A DNA stretch of 64,000 nt from Deltaproteobacteria bacterium (lineage in GTDB: Bacteria > Desulfobacterota > Binatia > Binatales > Binataceae). Positions 44,648 to 54,002 of this stretch are shown one piece after another (within the stretch, counting starts at the first letter, position 1; every line of letters starts with the position of its first letter). Location: the NCBI GenBank assembly GCA_021780755.1, contig JAJXYF010000010.1, positions 73,859-137,858 on the forward strand, written 5' to 3'. Under the pieces are notes generated by a model. It did not search any database. It had not been told where the DNA came from and was given only the letters and a program-made list of their open reading frames with translations. Made by a program: the position numbers and the translations under genes.

Positions 44648-45217
44648 TCATTTCGGCGGCTGTTCAAAGCGCCGGTAAAGGGCGATGCGATGATCGCCGA
44701 GGGTTGCCTCATTTACACGTTCCAGTCCCGCCGGCGCCAGCGCCGGTGCGCGCCCGGCCTGGCGCACGACCACCCAGCCGTGCGGAACGATCAACTCCTT
44801 TTCGACCAACGCCGCAAGTACTGCGGCGCTGAGATCGTTGGCGTAGGGCGCATCGACGAATGCCAGGTCGAAGCGTTCGCGCGCAGCACCGAGGTCGGCC
44901 AACGCGCGCATCACGTCAGCGGTCAGCATTCGCGCCGCGTTGGCGAAGCCGAAGATGCCGAGGTTCTTCGCGATCGCGGCGGCAGCGGCGCGCGACGAAT
45001 CGACGAAGGTCACATGGGCAGCGCCGCGCGACAGCGCCTCCAGGCCGAGCGAGCCGCTGCCAGCGAACAGATCGAGCACGCGCGCACCGGTCAGGTCGAA
45101 GCGGGCGTCGATGCGCGAGAAGATCGACGAGCGTATGCGCGCGGTCGCGGGCCGCGTCTCGAGGCCGCGCGGCGCACTGATACGGCGCCCGTGGGCATGG
45201 CCGGCGATTACGCGCAT
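44648..45217 (-). CDS. rsmD: 16S rRNA (guanine966-N2)-methyltransferase RsmD
   Basis: Class I methyltransferase of 189 aa. MRVIAGHAHGRRISAPRG and RPATARIRSSIFS are the usual opening, followed by the SAM loop VLDLFAGSGSLGLEALSRGA and VDSS. The catalytic NPPY-type motif, usually DPPY or DPPF, reads DAPY here. GGGAGG lies about 11 bases before ATG 45217. It is the first gene of the rsmD-coaD pair, a common arrangement. Confidence 0.9.
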   Translation of the reverse strand: MRVIAGHAHGRRISAPRGLETRPATARIRSSIFSRIDARFDLTGARVLDLFAGSGSLGLEALSRGAAHVTFVDSSRAAAAAIAKNLGIFGFANAARMLTADVMRALADLGAARERFDLAFVDAPYANDLSAAVLAALVEKELIVPHGWVVVRQAGRAPALAPAGLERVNEATLGDHRIALYRRFEQPPK

Positions 45218-45819
45218 CGCAAGCACGGCCTCCCTCTCCGGCTGGTCCAAAAAAAAGGATGTTCCACCGATAACCTGCCCGTAACAAACTTTGGCGCGTA
45301 CCTCATCCGCCAGCGGGAGCCAGCGCCGCCATTGGTGACCCAAACGCTACGCCATACACTTCAAGGCTCTAGCGAACTTTGACCGCTCTCCACAACCGCT
45401 CTGGCATGGCGCTCGTCGCGGCTGCGGGAAGATAGCCCAGTCCCACGGCCAGCCGCAAGTTTGTTGCACGGACGCCGCGCGAGAGGTAAGACTCTGGCGC
45501 GCGCCGGGAATTTAGGTTACCTAAGATAGGATTTCTAAAACTGAAAAGATTGGCGCCGCAAAATTGTTGGCGCTTAAGGTTCGCATATAGTGTCCGAAAC
45601 CTCCGCCGCTCCGGCTCCGACAAACTTTCCGGCGGCGTTACCAGATAACCGTGAATTCGCGGGCCGTTGGGCGATGCGCCGCAACAGCGCATTGATGTCC
45701 TCCGGCGGCAGCGCGGGAGTGTGCGGTGGCGGACGATTGAACCGTCGCGATACTCGCAGGGCCGACCGTGCGCACCGCCGCGACTCTCTTGAACATTCAT
45801 CCAGACGAGTCTTGAAGCC
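45218..45819. other. Long intergenic region between rsmD and nuoH
   Basis: About 600 bp between divergent genes with no gene I can support. An open frame at 45590-45823 overlaps the nuoH start in a GTGA pattern but has no strong ribosome site and looks Arg-rich and unlike any Nuo subunit. An AT-rich stretch at 45510-45560 contains a 6-bp palindrome TTAGGT-T-ACCTAA (45512-45524) ahead of a promoter-like pair. This would be the nuoA-G/I end in a normal nuo locus. Confidence 0.5.
45564..45591 (+). promoter_or_regulatory. Candidate sigma-70 promoter for nuoH-N
   Basis: TTGTTG (45564-45569) and TATAGT (45586-45591) are separated by 16 bp; they match the consensus at 4 and 5 of 6 positions. It would start transcription near 45598 and give a leader of about 220 nt before nuoH. 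A short palindrome lies 40 bp upstream. Confidence 0.45.
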
Positions 45820-46932
45820 GTGACGATTGAACTGGTGATTGGCGCCGTGAAGGCGATCGTAATGGTCCTGCTGGTGCTCGGCCTGACGACGATGATGTTG
45901 TGGTTCGAGCGCAAAGGCGCGGCGCTGATCCAGGACCGAGTCGGGGCGAACCGCGCGGATATTTTCGGTATCGGCAAGCGCTTTGGAATGCCCAACTTCG
46001 GCATCATCAATACGGTGCTGGCCGATCCGATCAAGATGTTTACGAAGGAAGACTTCGTGCCCGACGGCGCCGATCGCTTCCTGCATTGGCTCGCGCCGTT
46101 TCTGGCGCTGTTTCCGGTGCTGATAACCTTCGCGGTGGCGCCGATGGGGGATGTCCTGCAAATCGGATCGCACACCATCGATTTGCAGCCGGCCAACCTC
46201 AACGTCGCGGCGTTGTACCTGCTGGCGACCATCGGCATCGGCGTTTATGGCATCGCGCTCGGCGGATGGGCGTCGAACAATCGCTGGGCGCTGCTCGGCG
46301 GCATTCGCGCGAGTGCGCAGATGATTTCCTACGAAATCGCGATGAGTCTCGCGATCATCGCGGTGGTGGTCAGTTACGGCACGCTCGACCTCCAGCAGAT
46401 GTGCCGATTGCAGGGCGGCGTGTGGTTCGGTTTCCTGCCGCGATGGGGGATTCTGCTGCAGCCGGTCTCATTCATAATCCTGCTGATCGCCGGGATGGCC
46501 GAATCCAAGCGCGTACCTTTCGACTTGCCCGAGGGCGAATCCGAACTGGTGGCCGGCTACTTCACCGAGTACTCGGGCGGCAAGCAGGCGGTCTTCATGA
46601 TGACCGACTTCGCCGAGGTGTTGCTGGTCTCGGTACTGATCGTGACGTTCTTTTTCGGCGGATGGCAGGTGCCGTGGCTCGCGCGCGATGGCTTTCATTT
46701 TCCGGGCGGCGGGCACCTGGGGCTGCCGAATCTGGTCGTGGCGATGCTCGAATTCGTCGCTTTCTGGGTCAAAGTGGTCATTTTCTGCTGCTTCCAGATA
46801 TTGATTCGATGGACCCTGCCACGCTTTCGCTATGATCAATTGATGCGACTCGGATGGAAGGGGCTGGTGCCGCTCGGCTTGCTCAACCTGGTCGTGACCG
46901 CCTTCGTGGTGGTTGTCGCGGGAGGGAAATGA
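45820..46932 (+). CDS. nuoH: NADH-quinone oxidoreductase subunit H
   Basis: Membrane subunit of complex I, 370 aa, forming the quinone-access chamber at the junction of the arms. ADPIKMFTKED and VPFDLPEGESELVAGYFTEY are the signature loops. About eight to nine hydrophobic helices are visible. The start is GTG 45820. It is normally preceded by nuoG and followed by nuoI; here neither is present. Its stop overlaps nuoJ in ATGA. Confidence 0.95.
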   Translation: MTIELVIGAVKAIVMVLLVLGLTTMMLWFERKGAALIQDRVGANRADIFGIGKRFGMPNFGIINTVLADPIKMFTKEDFVPDGADRFLHWLAPFLALFPVLITFAVAPMGDVLQIGSHTIDLQPANLNVAALYLLATIGIGVYGIALGGWASNNRWALLGGIRASAQMISYEIAMSLAIIAVVVSYGTLDLQQMCRLQGGVWFGFLPRWGILLQPVSFIILLIAGMAESKRVPFDLPEGESELVAGYFTEYSGGKQAVFMMTDFAEVLLVSVLIVTFFFGGWQVPWLARDGFHFPGGGHLGLPNLVVAMLEFVAFWVKVVIFCCFQILIRWTLPRFRYDQLMRLGWKGLVPLGLLNLVVTAFVVVVAGGK

Positions 46933-47522
46933 CGATGCCGATCGGGATCTTCATGTTCCTTGCCGCGTTCGCGATCATCGCGGGCTTCGGCGTTATCATG
47001 CAGCGCAATCCGGTCCATTGCGTCCTCGCGCTGGCGCTGGTGCTGATAGACCTCGGCGTCCTCTTCATGGGCCTGGACGCGGTGACGCTCGGCTTCCTGC
47101 AAATCATCGTTTATGTCGGCGCGATCATGGTGCTGTTCCTGTTTGTTATCTGGCTCTTGAACATTCAGGCGGATCCGGGGGCGGGGCGCCATCTGGGGCT
47201 GAAGCTGTTCGGATCGATCGCGGCGGCGGCGCTGGCGGCTGAATTCGCGGCGATCATTGTACACGCGCCGAAGATTCGCGAGATTCGCACGCTACCCGCC
47301 GATTTCGGCACGGTCGCGGCGCTCGCGCGGTCACTTTTTTCGGATTATCTGGTCGCCTTCGAAGTAACCTCGGTGCTGTTGCTGGCCGCGATTGTCGGTG
47401 CGATTGCGCTCGCGCGAAAGGTCTCGGCGCCATTGGTGCTGGTGACGCCGGCGCTATCGCGCGACGTGAGCACGCCGGCGTCGTCCGCGTCCGATCCAGC
47501 GGCGCACCGGAAGAGCGCCTGA
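46929..47522 (+). CDS. nuoJ: NADH-quinone oxidoreductase subunit J
   Basis: Membrane subunit J of 197 aa. Five hydrophobic helices are visible; [26 protein letters not shown] and [18 protein letters not shown] carry the conserved stretches, including the pi-bulge helix. The C-terminal 40 residues are a polar Ser/Ala tail. ATG 46929 overlaps the nuoH stop; an upstream frame start is rejected because it overlaps nuoH. Translation is coupled with the neighbours. Confidence 0.93.
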   Translation: MTMPIGIFMFLAAFAIIAGFGVIMQRNPVHCVLALALVLIDLGVLFMGLDAVTLGFLQIIVYVGAIMVLFLFVIWLLNIQADPGAGRHLGLKLFGSIAAAALAAEFAAIIVHAPKIREIRTLPADFGTVAALARSLFSDYLVAFEVTSVLLLAAIVGAIALARKVSAPLVLVTPALSRDVSTPASSASDPAAHRKSA

Positions 47523-47524
47523 CC

Positions 47525-47827
47525 ATGACGCCGATCAGCTACTACCTGGCGTTGAGCGCAATCCTGTTCGCGGTCGGAGTGGCCGGCGTACTGATTCGCC
47601 GCAATGTGATCGTGATGTTCCTGGCGATCGAATTGATGCTCAACGCGGTCAACCTCGCGCTGGTCGCGCTGGGACGGCGAATCGGCTCGATGGACGGGCA
47701 GGTGATCGTATTTTTCGTGATGACGGTGGCGGCGGCCGAGGCCGCGGTGGGCCTCGCGATTATAATTTCGATGTTTCGCAATCGCGACACCGTCAACGCC
47801 GATGAACTCAACCTGCTGCGCTGGTGA
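47525..47827 (+). CDS. nuoK: NADH-quinone oxidoreductase subunit K
   Basis: Three-helix membrane subunit of 100 aa. The conserved glutamates are visible in [17 protein letters not shown] and [18 protein letters not shown]. They form part of the central proton path. The gap to nuoJ is 2 bp. Confidence 0.95.
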   Translation: MTPISYYLALSAILFAVGVAGVLIRRNVIVMFLAIELMLNAVNLALVALGRRIGSMDGQVIVFFVMTVAAAEAAVGLAIIISMFRNRDTVNADELNLLRW

Positions 47828-47848
47828 AAAACTGGTAATCGCTGGCTG

Positions 47849-49801
47849 ATGATGACCCAAGACTTTCCGGCCCTCGGGCTAATCCTGCTGTTTCCGGCGC
47901 TCGGCGTGCTGTTCAACCTGTTCTGGGGACGGCGTGCGGGCCGCGCGGCGGTCAATTTCGTCGGCGCCGGCGTGATTTTTCTCGCCTTCGCCGTGACCGT
48001 GTGGGCCTTCGTCACGCTGATCGGATTGCCGCCGGGCGCGTCGCTGCAATGCGCGTTGTGGCCGTGGATCGAGGCGGGATCCTTTCACGTCGAATTCGGG
48101 CTCAAGATTGACGCGCTATCGGCCGTGATGACGTTGGTGGTCACCGGCGTCGGTGCGCTGATCCATCTGTACTCGGCGGGCTACATGGCCGAGGACGAGG
48201 ATTACGCGCGCTATTTCACCTACCTCAACCTGTTCGCGTTCTCGATGCTGGTGCTGGTGCTGGCGGACAACCTGCTCCAGATGTTCATCGGCTGGGAAGG
48301 TGTGGGGCTTTGCTCGTACCTGTTGATCGCCTTCTGGTTCGACAACGCGCAGTATGCCTACAACGGACGCAAGGCCTTCATCGTCAATCGCATCGGTGAC
48401 CTGGGCTTCCTGCTCGGAATCTTCACAATCGTCGCGGCGCTGGCGCAGCATGGTGTATGGACGCTGAATTTCACCGCGATGAGTCATCACACCGTCCTGC
48501 TGCGGCCGGTCGCGCTGGCGGCGGCACTGTTGCTGTTTTTCGGCGCGACCGGAAAGTCCGCGCAGATCCCGCTCTACGTATGGCTGCCCGACGCGATGGT
48601 CGGTCCGACGCCGGTCAGCGCGTTGATCCATGCCGCGACCATGGTCACCGCCGGCGTGTACATGATCGCGCGGCTCAACTTCCTCTATCTGCTCGCGCCG
48701 ACGGCGATGGAGGTGGTAGCGACGGTCGGAGCGGTGACCGCATTTTTCGCCGCCACCGTTGCGATCGTCCAATCCGATATCAAACGCGTGCTTGCGTATT
48801 CGACCATCAGTCAGATTGGTTACATGATGCTCGGGGTCGGCGTCGGCGCGTTTTCCGCGGGCGTTTTTCATCTGATGACGCACGCCTTCTTCAAGGGACT
48901 CCTGTTCCTCTGCTCGGGTTCCGTGATCCACGCGCTCCATGGCGAGCAGGACATGAACAGGATGGGCGGGCTCAAAAGCAAGCTGCCAATCACATACGCC
49001 ACCATGCTGATCGGAACGCTCGCGATCAGCGCCATACCGCCGTTCTCCGGCTATTTCTCCAAGGACCTGATTCTCGAGGGCGCTTTTGCCAGCGGGCATA
49101 CCTGGCTGTGGCTGATCGGAGTGGTCACCGCCGGCATCACGAGTTTTTACATGTTTCGGCTGATCTTCATGACCTTTCACGGGACGTCGCGGTTGGAGCC
49201 CGAGAAGGAACATCACGTGCATGAATCGCCGCCGGTAATGGCGATACCGCTGATCGTGCTGGCGGCGCTTTCGATTATCGGCGGCTGGGCCGGATTGCCC
49301 GAATGGCTGCTGTGGGGCGATGCCTTCAAGCGTTTTCTCGCGCCTATTTTTGCACCTCGCGGCCCGTTCGCGATGCCCGAGGTGGTGATCGATGTTCACC
49401 GGTTCTCGGCGAGCACGACCCTCAGCCTGATCGCGCTGGTGGCGGGTCTGATCGGTATTTTCCTGGCGTGGATGCTCTACATTCAGCATCCCGAGTTGCC
49501 CGAGCGCATCGCCGAAAGGTTCCGCGGCCTGCGTGAATTGCTGTGGCGCAAATACTATATCGACGAAATTTACGACCTGCTGATTTCGCGCCCGCTCTTC
49601 TGGACGTCAACCCATATACTCAGTGACGGCGTCGACCACGACCTCATCGATGGAATAGTCAATGGCAGTGGCAGCGCGGTCGAAGGCGGCGGTGAGGCGA
49701 CGCGCAAAATCGAAACCGGCAACGTGCAGCATTACGCCTTGGTGTACCTGATCGGCGCCGTTGCGGTCGCGGGATATTACGTTTACCTGGTGATGCGCTG
49801 A
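47849..49801 (+). CDS. nuoL: NADH-quinone oxidoreductase subunit L
   Basis: Antiporter-like subunit of 650 aa, the distal proton pump, with its long lateral helix. MFIGWEGVGLCSYLLIAFW and PTPVSALIHAATMVTAGVYM with conserved Glu and Lys residues are intact, as are HAFFKGLLFLCSGSVIH and the C-terminal extended segment. ATG 47849 is followed by a second ATG. It overlaps nuoM in TGATG. Confidence 0.95.
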   Translation: MMTQDFPALGLILLFPALGVLFNLFWGRRAGRAAVNFVGAGVIFLAFAVTVWAFVTLIGLPPGASLQCALWPWIEAGSFHVEFGLKIDALSAVMTLVVTGVGALIHLYSAGYMAEDEDYARYFTYLNLFAFSMLVLVLADNLLQMFIGWEGVGLCSYLLIAFWFDNAQYAYNGRKAFIVNRIGDLGFLLGIFTIVAALAQHGVWTLNFTAMSHHTVLLRPVALAAALLLFFGATGKSAQIPLYVWLPDAMVGPTPVSALIHAATMVTAGVYMIARLNFLYLLAPTAMEVVATVGAVTAFFAATVAIVQSDIKRVLAYSTISQIGYMMLGVGVGAFSAGVFHLMTHAFFKGLLFLCSGSVIHALHGEQDMNRMGGLKSKLPITYATMLIGTLAISAIPPFSGYFSKDLILEGAFASGHTWLWLIGVVTAGITSFYMFRLIFMTFHGTSRLEPEKEHHVHESPPVMAIPLIVLAALSIIGGWAGLPEWLLWGDAFKRFLAPIFAPRGPFAMPEVVIDVHRFSASTTLSLIALVAGLIGIFLAWMLYIQHPELPERIAERFRGLRELLWRKYYIDEIYDLLISRPLFWTSTHILSDGVDHDLIDGIVNGSGSAVEGGGEATRKIETGNVQHYALVYLIGAVAVAGYYVYLVMR

Positions 49802-51357
49802 TGGGCGGCTTCTGGCTTACCGCGCTGACTTTCGTTCCGCTCCTGGGAGCGTTTGGCGTACTGATGCAGAGCGACGAGGAATCGATCTGGCGATCGGCGT
49901 TCGTGTTTTCGCTGATCCCGCTGGCGATTAGTCTCTACCTGTTCGCCGTCTTCGATCCGCATCAGGCGAGCTACCAGTTCGTCGAACGCTATTCGTGGAT
50001 TCCGCAGTTCGGGATTTCCTATCACATGGGCATGGACGGCATCAGCCTGTTCCTGGTGATCCTGACCACGCTGCTGATCTCGCTGTCATTACTATATTCC
50101 GGCGGCGGCGATATCGAGACACGCCCGCGCGAATTCTGTTTCATGATGCTGGTGCTCGAAACCGGACTGATCGGCGCGCTGCTCGCGATCGATCTGTTCC
50201 TTTTCTATGTATTTTGGGAAGTGATGCTGGTGCCGATGTACCTGATGATCGGCATCTGGGGCCACGGGCGCAAGATTTACGCGACCTTCAAGTTCGTGCT
50301 CTTCACGATGCTCGGGTCGCTGCTGATGCTGGTCGCGATTCTGTACCTGGTCGGCGCGGCGCGCGCACAGCTCGGCCATCTCACTTTCGACCTGCCGGAT
50401 CTTTATCGAGTGCCGCTTAGCCAAGCCGAAGCGCGCTGGCTGTTCGCCGGCTTTGCTATCGCTTTTGCGATCAAAGTGCCGATGTGGCCGGTGCACACCT
50501 GGCTGCCCGACGCGCACACCGAGGCGCCGACGGCGGGCTCCGTGATGCTGGCGGCGGTGATGCTCAAGATGGGCGCCTATGGCTTTCTCCGCTTTGCGAT
50601 TCCGCTGTTCCCCGAGGTCGCAATCGAGGCAACCCCGATCTTCATGGCGCTCGCAGTGATCGGAATTATTTACGGCGCGTTGGTTGCGATGGTGCAGCCG
50701 GACCTGAAACGCATCGTCGCGTACTCGTCGGTGAGCCATCTCGGCTTCGTGATGCTCGGCATCTTCGCGCTCAATCCGCAGGGCCTAGATGGCGCGGTTT
50801 ACCAGATGCTCAACCACGGTGTCTCAACCGGGGCGCTCTTCCTGCTGGTCGGGATGATTTACGTGCGACGACATACGCGCGACGTTTCCGAGTTCGGCGG
50901 CTTGTGGAAAACCGTGCCGATGTTTGCGGTGGTCTTCATGGTGGTGATGCTCTCGTCGATCGGGTTGCCGGGTCTCAATGGCTTCGTCGGCGAGTTCCTG
51001 ATTCTGCTCGGCACCTTCCTGAAATCGCAGCGGGCGGCGGAAGTCGCGGTCCTCGGTGTCGTGCTCGGCGCGCTGTACATGATGTGGGCCTATGAGCGTG
51101 TGATGTGGGGGCCGATCACGAAGGCGGTCAACCAGACGATCAAAGACTTGAGCAAGCGCGAAATCGCCGTGATGGTCCCGCTGATCGCGCTGATGCTGCT
51201 GATGGGGCTGTACCCCCGGCCGCTGCTGAGCCGGATGGAGCCGTCGCTCAACTTACTACTCGACCGCGTCGGGGCCGCGCAGGCGCGCCTCGATGCTGAG
51301 CATACCCGGACTATCGCGGCGCTGGCCGCGCCCGTGCGGAACCTTGCCGACAAATGA
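49801..51357 (+). CDS. nuoM: NADH-quinone oxidoreductase subunit M
   Basis: Antiporter-like subunit of 518 aa. The Glu-containing FLFYVFWEVMLVPMYLMIG and Lys-containing FAIKVPMWPVHTWLPDAHTE segments of this pump module are present, followed by LKRIVAYSSVSHLGFV. About 14 helices are expected. It overlaps nuoL by one base and nuoN by four. Confidence 0.95.
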   Translation: MGGFWLTALTFVPLLGAFGVLMQSDEESIWRSAFVFSLIPLAISLYLFAVFDPHQASYQFVERYSWIPQFGISYHMGMDGISLFLVILTTLLISLSLLYSGGGDIETRPREFCFMMLVLETGLIGALLAIDLFLFYVFWEVMLVPMYLMIGIWGHGRKIYATFKFVLFTMLGSLLMLVAILYLVGAARAQLGHLTFDLPDLYRVPLSQAEARWLFAGFAIAFAIKVPMWPVHTWLPDAHTEAPTAGSVMLAAVMLKMGAYGFLRFAIPLFPEVAIEATPIFMALAVIGIIYGALVAMVQPDLKRIVAYSSVSHLGFVMLGIFALNPQGLDGAVYQMLNHGVSTGALFLLVGMIYVRRHTRDVSEFGGLWKTVPMFAVVFMVVMLSSIGLPGLNGFVGEFLILLGTFLKSQRAAEVAVLGVVLGALYMMWAYERVMWGPITKAVNQTIKDLSKREIAVMVPLIALMLLMGLYPRPLLSRMEPSLNLLLDRVGAAQARLDAEHTRTIAALAAPVRNLADK

Positions 51358-52856
51358 ATCAATTCACGCTTGCCGCGGTTAACTTCGCCTGGCTGCCGAT
51401 TCTGCCGCTCATTGCGGTCACGCTCGGTGCGATGGTCATCATGCTCGTCGGTCCCGGCATTGACGACGAGGACAGCGCGGGCCTCGGGCTGATCGCGCTG
51501 ATGACGGTGCTGGCGGCCTTTGTCCTGACACTCTTCACGCTCGGCGAAAATACGCTCTCCTTCGGCGGCGCGCTGGCCCTGGATGACTACTCAGGCTTTT
51601 TCGAACTAGTCATTCTGGTGGCGACCGCGGTGACTATCGGGATGTCGCTCGACTACGTTGCCGACGAACGTATCGCCGGCGCCGAATACTATTCGCTGAT
51701 ACTGTTTGCCGCACTCGGCATGATGCTGATGGCGACCGCCGGCGATCTCATCATCATATTTCTCGGCCTCGAAACCATGTCGATCGCCGTTTACGCACTG
51801 GTCGGATTCCTGCGCCGCGACCCGCGATCCAGTGAGGCCGCGCTCAAGTATTTTCTGCTCGGCGCATTCTCGACCGGCTTCCTGCTCTATGGCATCGCGC
51901 TGGTGTACGGCGCCACCGGCACCATTCGGCTCGACCCGGTGCGGGCCGCGGTCGCGACCGACATGGCGTCGAATCCCTTGTTGCTGATGGGCCTGGGCAT
52001 GATGCTGATCGGCTTCGGCTTCAAGGTTGCCGCGGTGCCATTTCACATGTGGACGCCGGACGCCTACGAGGGTGCGCCGACACCGGTGACGGCGTTCATG
52101 GCGGTTGGCGTCAAGGTCGCCGCGTTCGCCGGCTTCCTGCGCATTTTCCTCGTCCATCTGGGCCCCGTCAGTGCGCAGTGGTCGGCGGTGTTGTGGGTGC
52201 TCGCGGTACTGACTATGTCGGTTGGCAACTTGATCGCACTGGTGCAAAGCAACATCAAGCGGATGCTCGCCTACTCGGCGATCGCGCACGCCGGTTACAT
52301 TATTCTCGGGATGGCGGCGGCCTCGTCGCATCAGGCGGGCGGCGCGATTCTCTACTACCTGCTCGGGTACTCATTTACCACGCTTGGAGCGTTCGCGGTC
52401 GTGATCGCGCTTGAACGCGCCGGCGAAGCACGCGATCGAATCAGCGATTTTCGCGGCCTCGCCCGTACTCATCCGGGACTCGCCGCGGCGATGGCGATCT
52501 TCATGCTCTCGCTCGCCGGTGTACCGCCGCTGGCCGGATTCGTCGGCAAGTTCTATCTATTCTCGGCGGCGCTCAACGCGGGGCTGGTCTGGCTGGTGAT
52601 TATAGCGGCGCTCAACAGCGCGATCTCGGTTTACTACTACACGCGCGTTATCGTCGAGATGTACGCGCGCGAGGGTAATGAGATTGATGTCAAGCGAATT
52701 GGAGCGCGGCCCGCGTTGCTACTGAGTATTGTGGCGGGTGTCGCCGGAACGGTCCTGATTGGTATTTTCCCGCAACCTTACATGGGCGCGTCGGCGAGCG
52801 CGTTTGCGGCGGCGGCCGGACGGCCGGCGTTGAAGACCACCGCGATGCTGCGCTAG
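51354..52856 (+). CDS. nuoN: NADH-quinone oxidoreductase subunit N
   Basis: Antiporter-like subunit of 500 aa. FLGLETMSIAVYALVGFLRR and FKVAAVPFHMWTPDAYEGAP mark the conserved Glu and Lys/His helices. It is the last gene of the nuoHJKLMN run. Its stop shares the palindromic CTAG (52853-52856) with the stop of the convergent RidA gene. Confidence 0.95.
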   Translation: MNQFTLAAVNFAWLPILPLIAVTLGAMVIMLVGPGIDDEDSAGLGLIALMTVLAAFVLTLFTLGENTLSFGGALALDDYSGFFELVILVATAVTIGMSLDYVADERIAGAEYYSLILFAALGMMLMATAGDLIIIFLGLETMSIAVYALVGFLRRDPRSSEAALKYFLLGAFSTGFLLYGIALVYGATGTIRLDPVRAAVATDMASNPLLLMGLGMMLIGFGFKVAAVPFHMWTPDAYEGAPTPVTAFMAVGVKVAAFAGFLRIFLVHLGPVSAQWSAVLWVLAVLTMSVGNLIALVQSNIKRMLAYSAIAHAGYIILGMAAASSHQAGGAILYYLLGYSFTTLGAFAVVIALERAGEARDRISDFRGLARTHPGLAAAMAIFMLSLAGVPPLAGFVGKFYLFSAALNAGLVWLVIIAALNSAISVYYYTRVIVEMYAREGNEIDVKRIGARPALLLSIVAGVAGTVLIGIFPQPYMGASASAFAAAAGRPALKTTAMLR

Positions 52857-53509
52857 CGCCGCTTGCCGGTGGGTTTGCGCGGCGGCTTAGCCGCCGTTTT
52901 TTTCGCGGCCTGCGCCGGCTTGGCGGTCATCGTGGCTTTGGCCAGCCTGGATTTCGTTGTCCGTTGAGGTTTGGCGACGACTTTTGCCCGCGCATGCGAC
53001 TTCGCCTTTGCCACTGAGGTCGTCTTCATCCGCTGGCCGAGCCGTGGCGCGGCGCGTGGCGCAACCGGAATCGCCACGATTTCGATCGCATCTTCAATAA
53101 CTTCAACCGCTCCCAGTTCTGGCGCCAAGTACGCGTCGGCCTCGATTTCGATCATCATGTCGGGATTGACGAGCCGCCGAATCTCGACCACCGTGGAGGC
53201 GGGCGGATGGTCGCCAAAGGCTTCAAGGTGTGCGCGGGCGACCTCGGCAAAACGCTGCATATCGGTGATGAATACGCGAGTGCGCACGACCTCGGCGAGC
53301 GACATGCCGGCGCGCTGCAGCGCTGCCGCGATGTTCGCGAGGGCCTGGCGCGCCTGCACATACATTTGATTTCGACCGAGGATGCGGCCGTTTTCGTCAA
53401 ATGATGTGGTCCCGGACACCGCCAGCCATCCGCCGGCTTTGACCGCGCGCGAGTAGCCGAAGATCGGCTCCCACGGCGCGCCACTGGAAATTCGCGCGAT
53501 TCCCGCCAT
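52853..53509 (-). CDS. RidA family protein with Lys/Ala-rich histone-like tail
   Basis: Protein of 218 aa. Residues 1-140 form a RidA/YjgF domain (GWLAVSGTTSFDENG, QARQALANIAAALQRAGMSL, VVRTRVFITDMQ, STVVEIRRL), a fold that deaminates reactive enamine or imine intermediates. From about 158 there is a basic tail rich in Lys, Ala and Pro (AKAKSHARAKVVAKPQ, KKTAAKPPRKPTGKRR), like histone H1 or the C-terminus of bacterial HU variants. This could tether the protein to DNA, RNA or the nucleoid. The arginine that binds carboxylate in active RidA (VRTRVF) is conserved. Confidence 0.85.
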   Translation of the reverse strand: MAGIARISSGAPWEPIFGYSRAVKAGGWLAVSGTTSFDENGRILGRNQMYVQARQALANIAAALQRAGMSLAEVVRTRVFITDMQRFAEVARAHLEAFGDHPPASTVVEIRRLVNPDMMIEIEADAYLAPELGAVEVIEDAIEIVAIPVAPRAAPRLGQRMKTTSVAKAKSHARAKVVAKPQRTTKSRLAKATMTAKPAQAAKKTAAKPPRKPTGKRR

Positions 53510-53549
53510 CGCGTCCGCTCCTTTGCGCGGCGCTACGTCGAGGCCGCGA

Positions 53550-53786
53550 TCAGGTCTGACGACTCCCCGAGGGCCAAACGTCCTCGAGCTCGCGATCGAC
53601 CGAGCGCATTGGCGCGCCCACCGGATGGGCGCCCGGCATCAGCCACCGGATCCATCCGCGCAACTTTGAGACCGTCGGCGAGGGCCGCGAACCGATGCGA
53701 TTCATATCGAGTTCGTGCTCGATCACCTGCCCCCGCATGTGATTGGAAATCCGACCGGAAGGAATAAATGCTCTCACCACCGCCAC
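53550..53786 (-). CDS. Small hypothetical protein
   Basis: About 78 aa from GTG 53786, with GGAGG nine bases upstream; a GTG two codons earlier is an alternative. It is basic, with AFIPSGRISNHMRGQVIEHE and LRGWIRWLMPGAHP patches and no clear domain. Its codon use is similar to the neighbours. I cannot assign a function; it may be a genuine small gene cotranscribed with the RidA gene or a chance frame. Confidence 0.45.
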   Translation of the reverse strand: MAVVRAFIPSGRISNHMRGQVIEHELDMNRIGSRPSPTVSKLRGWIRWLMPGAHPVGAPMRSVDRELEDVWPSGSRQT

Positions 53787-53912
53787 GTCCACATTCCTCC
53801 TCAGGGCACGTTTCTAATTATCGCAATAGTACACAGAGTAATTGCATCAAGCAAAAAATAATTTGCTTTGGCCGAATATTAGCTGGGATTAAAACGCTAT
53901 GCGCGCCGAGCC

Positions 53913-53941
53913 TTGTCAACGTCCGATAGCTACAGTATTCT
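53913..53941 (+). promoter_or_regulatory. Sigma-70 promoter for the small lipoprotein gene
   Basis: TTGTCA (53913-53918) and TATTCT (53936-53941) lie 17 bp apart in an AT-rich stretch (53810-53940). The start of transcription would be near 53948, about 55 nt ahead of the lipoprotein ATG. The spacing and boxes make this the clearest promoter in the window. Confidence 0.6.
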
Positions 53942-54002
53942 TAGCGCCGTCTTAAACGCTGAGCGCTTGGCCCGCGCCCTATGAAAGAAGAAGGAGGCAG
54001 TA

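Noticed and set aside
45590-45823. A 77-aa frame ending in a GTGA overlap with nuoH
   Set aside because: The overlap is what a real upstream gene would show, but the ribosome site is weak, the second half is Arg-rich nonsense, and no Nuo subunit matches.
48116-49489. A 457-aa open frame antisense to nuoL
   Set aside because: It is rich in His, Arg and Gln and mirrors the codons of nuoL; long antisense frames are expected in GC-rich DNA. It has no recognisable domain.
53793-53912. AT-rich stretch as a sign of transferred DNA
   Set aside because: It is short, contains a promoter, and the genes on both sides have ordinary codon use.
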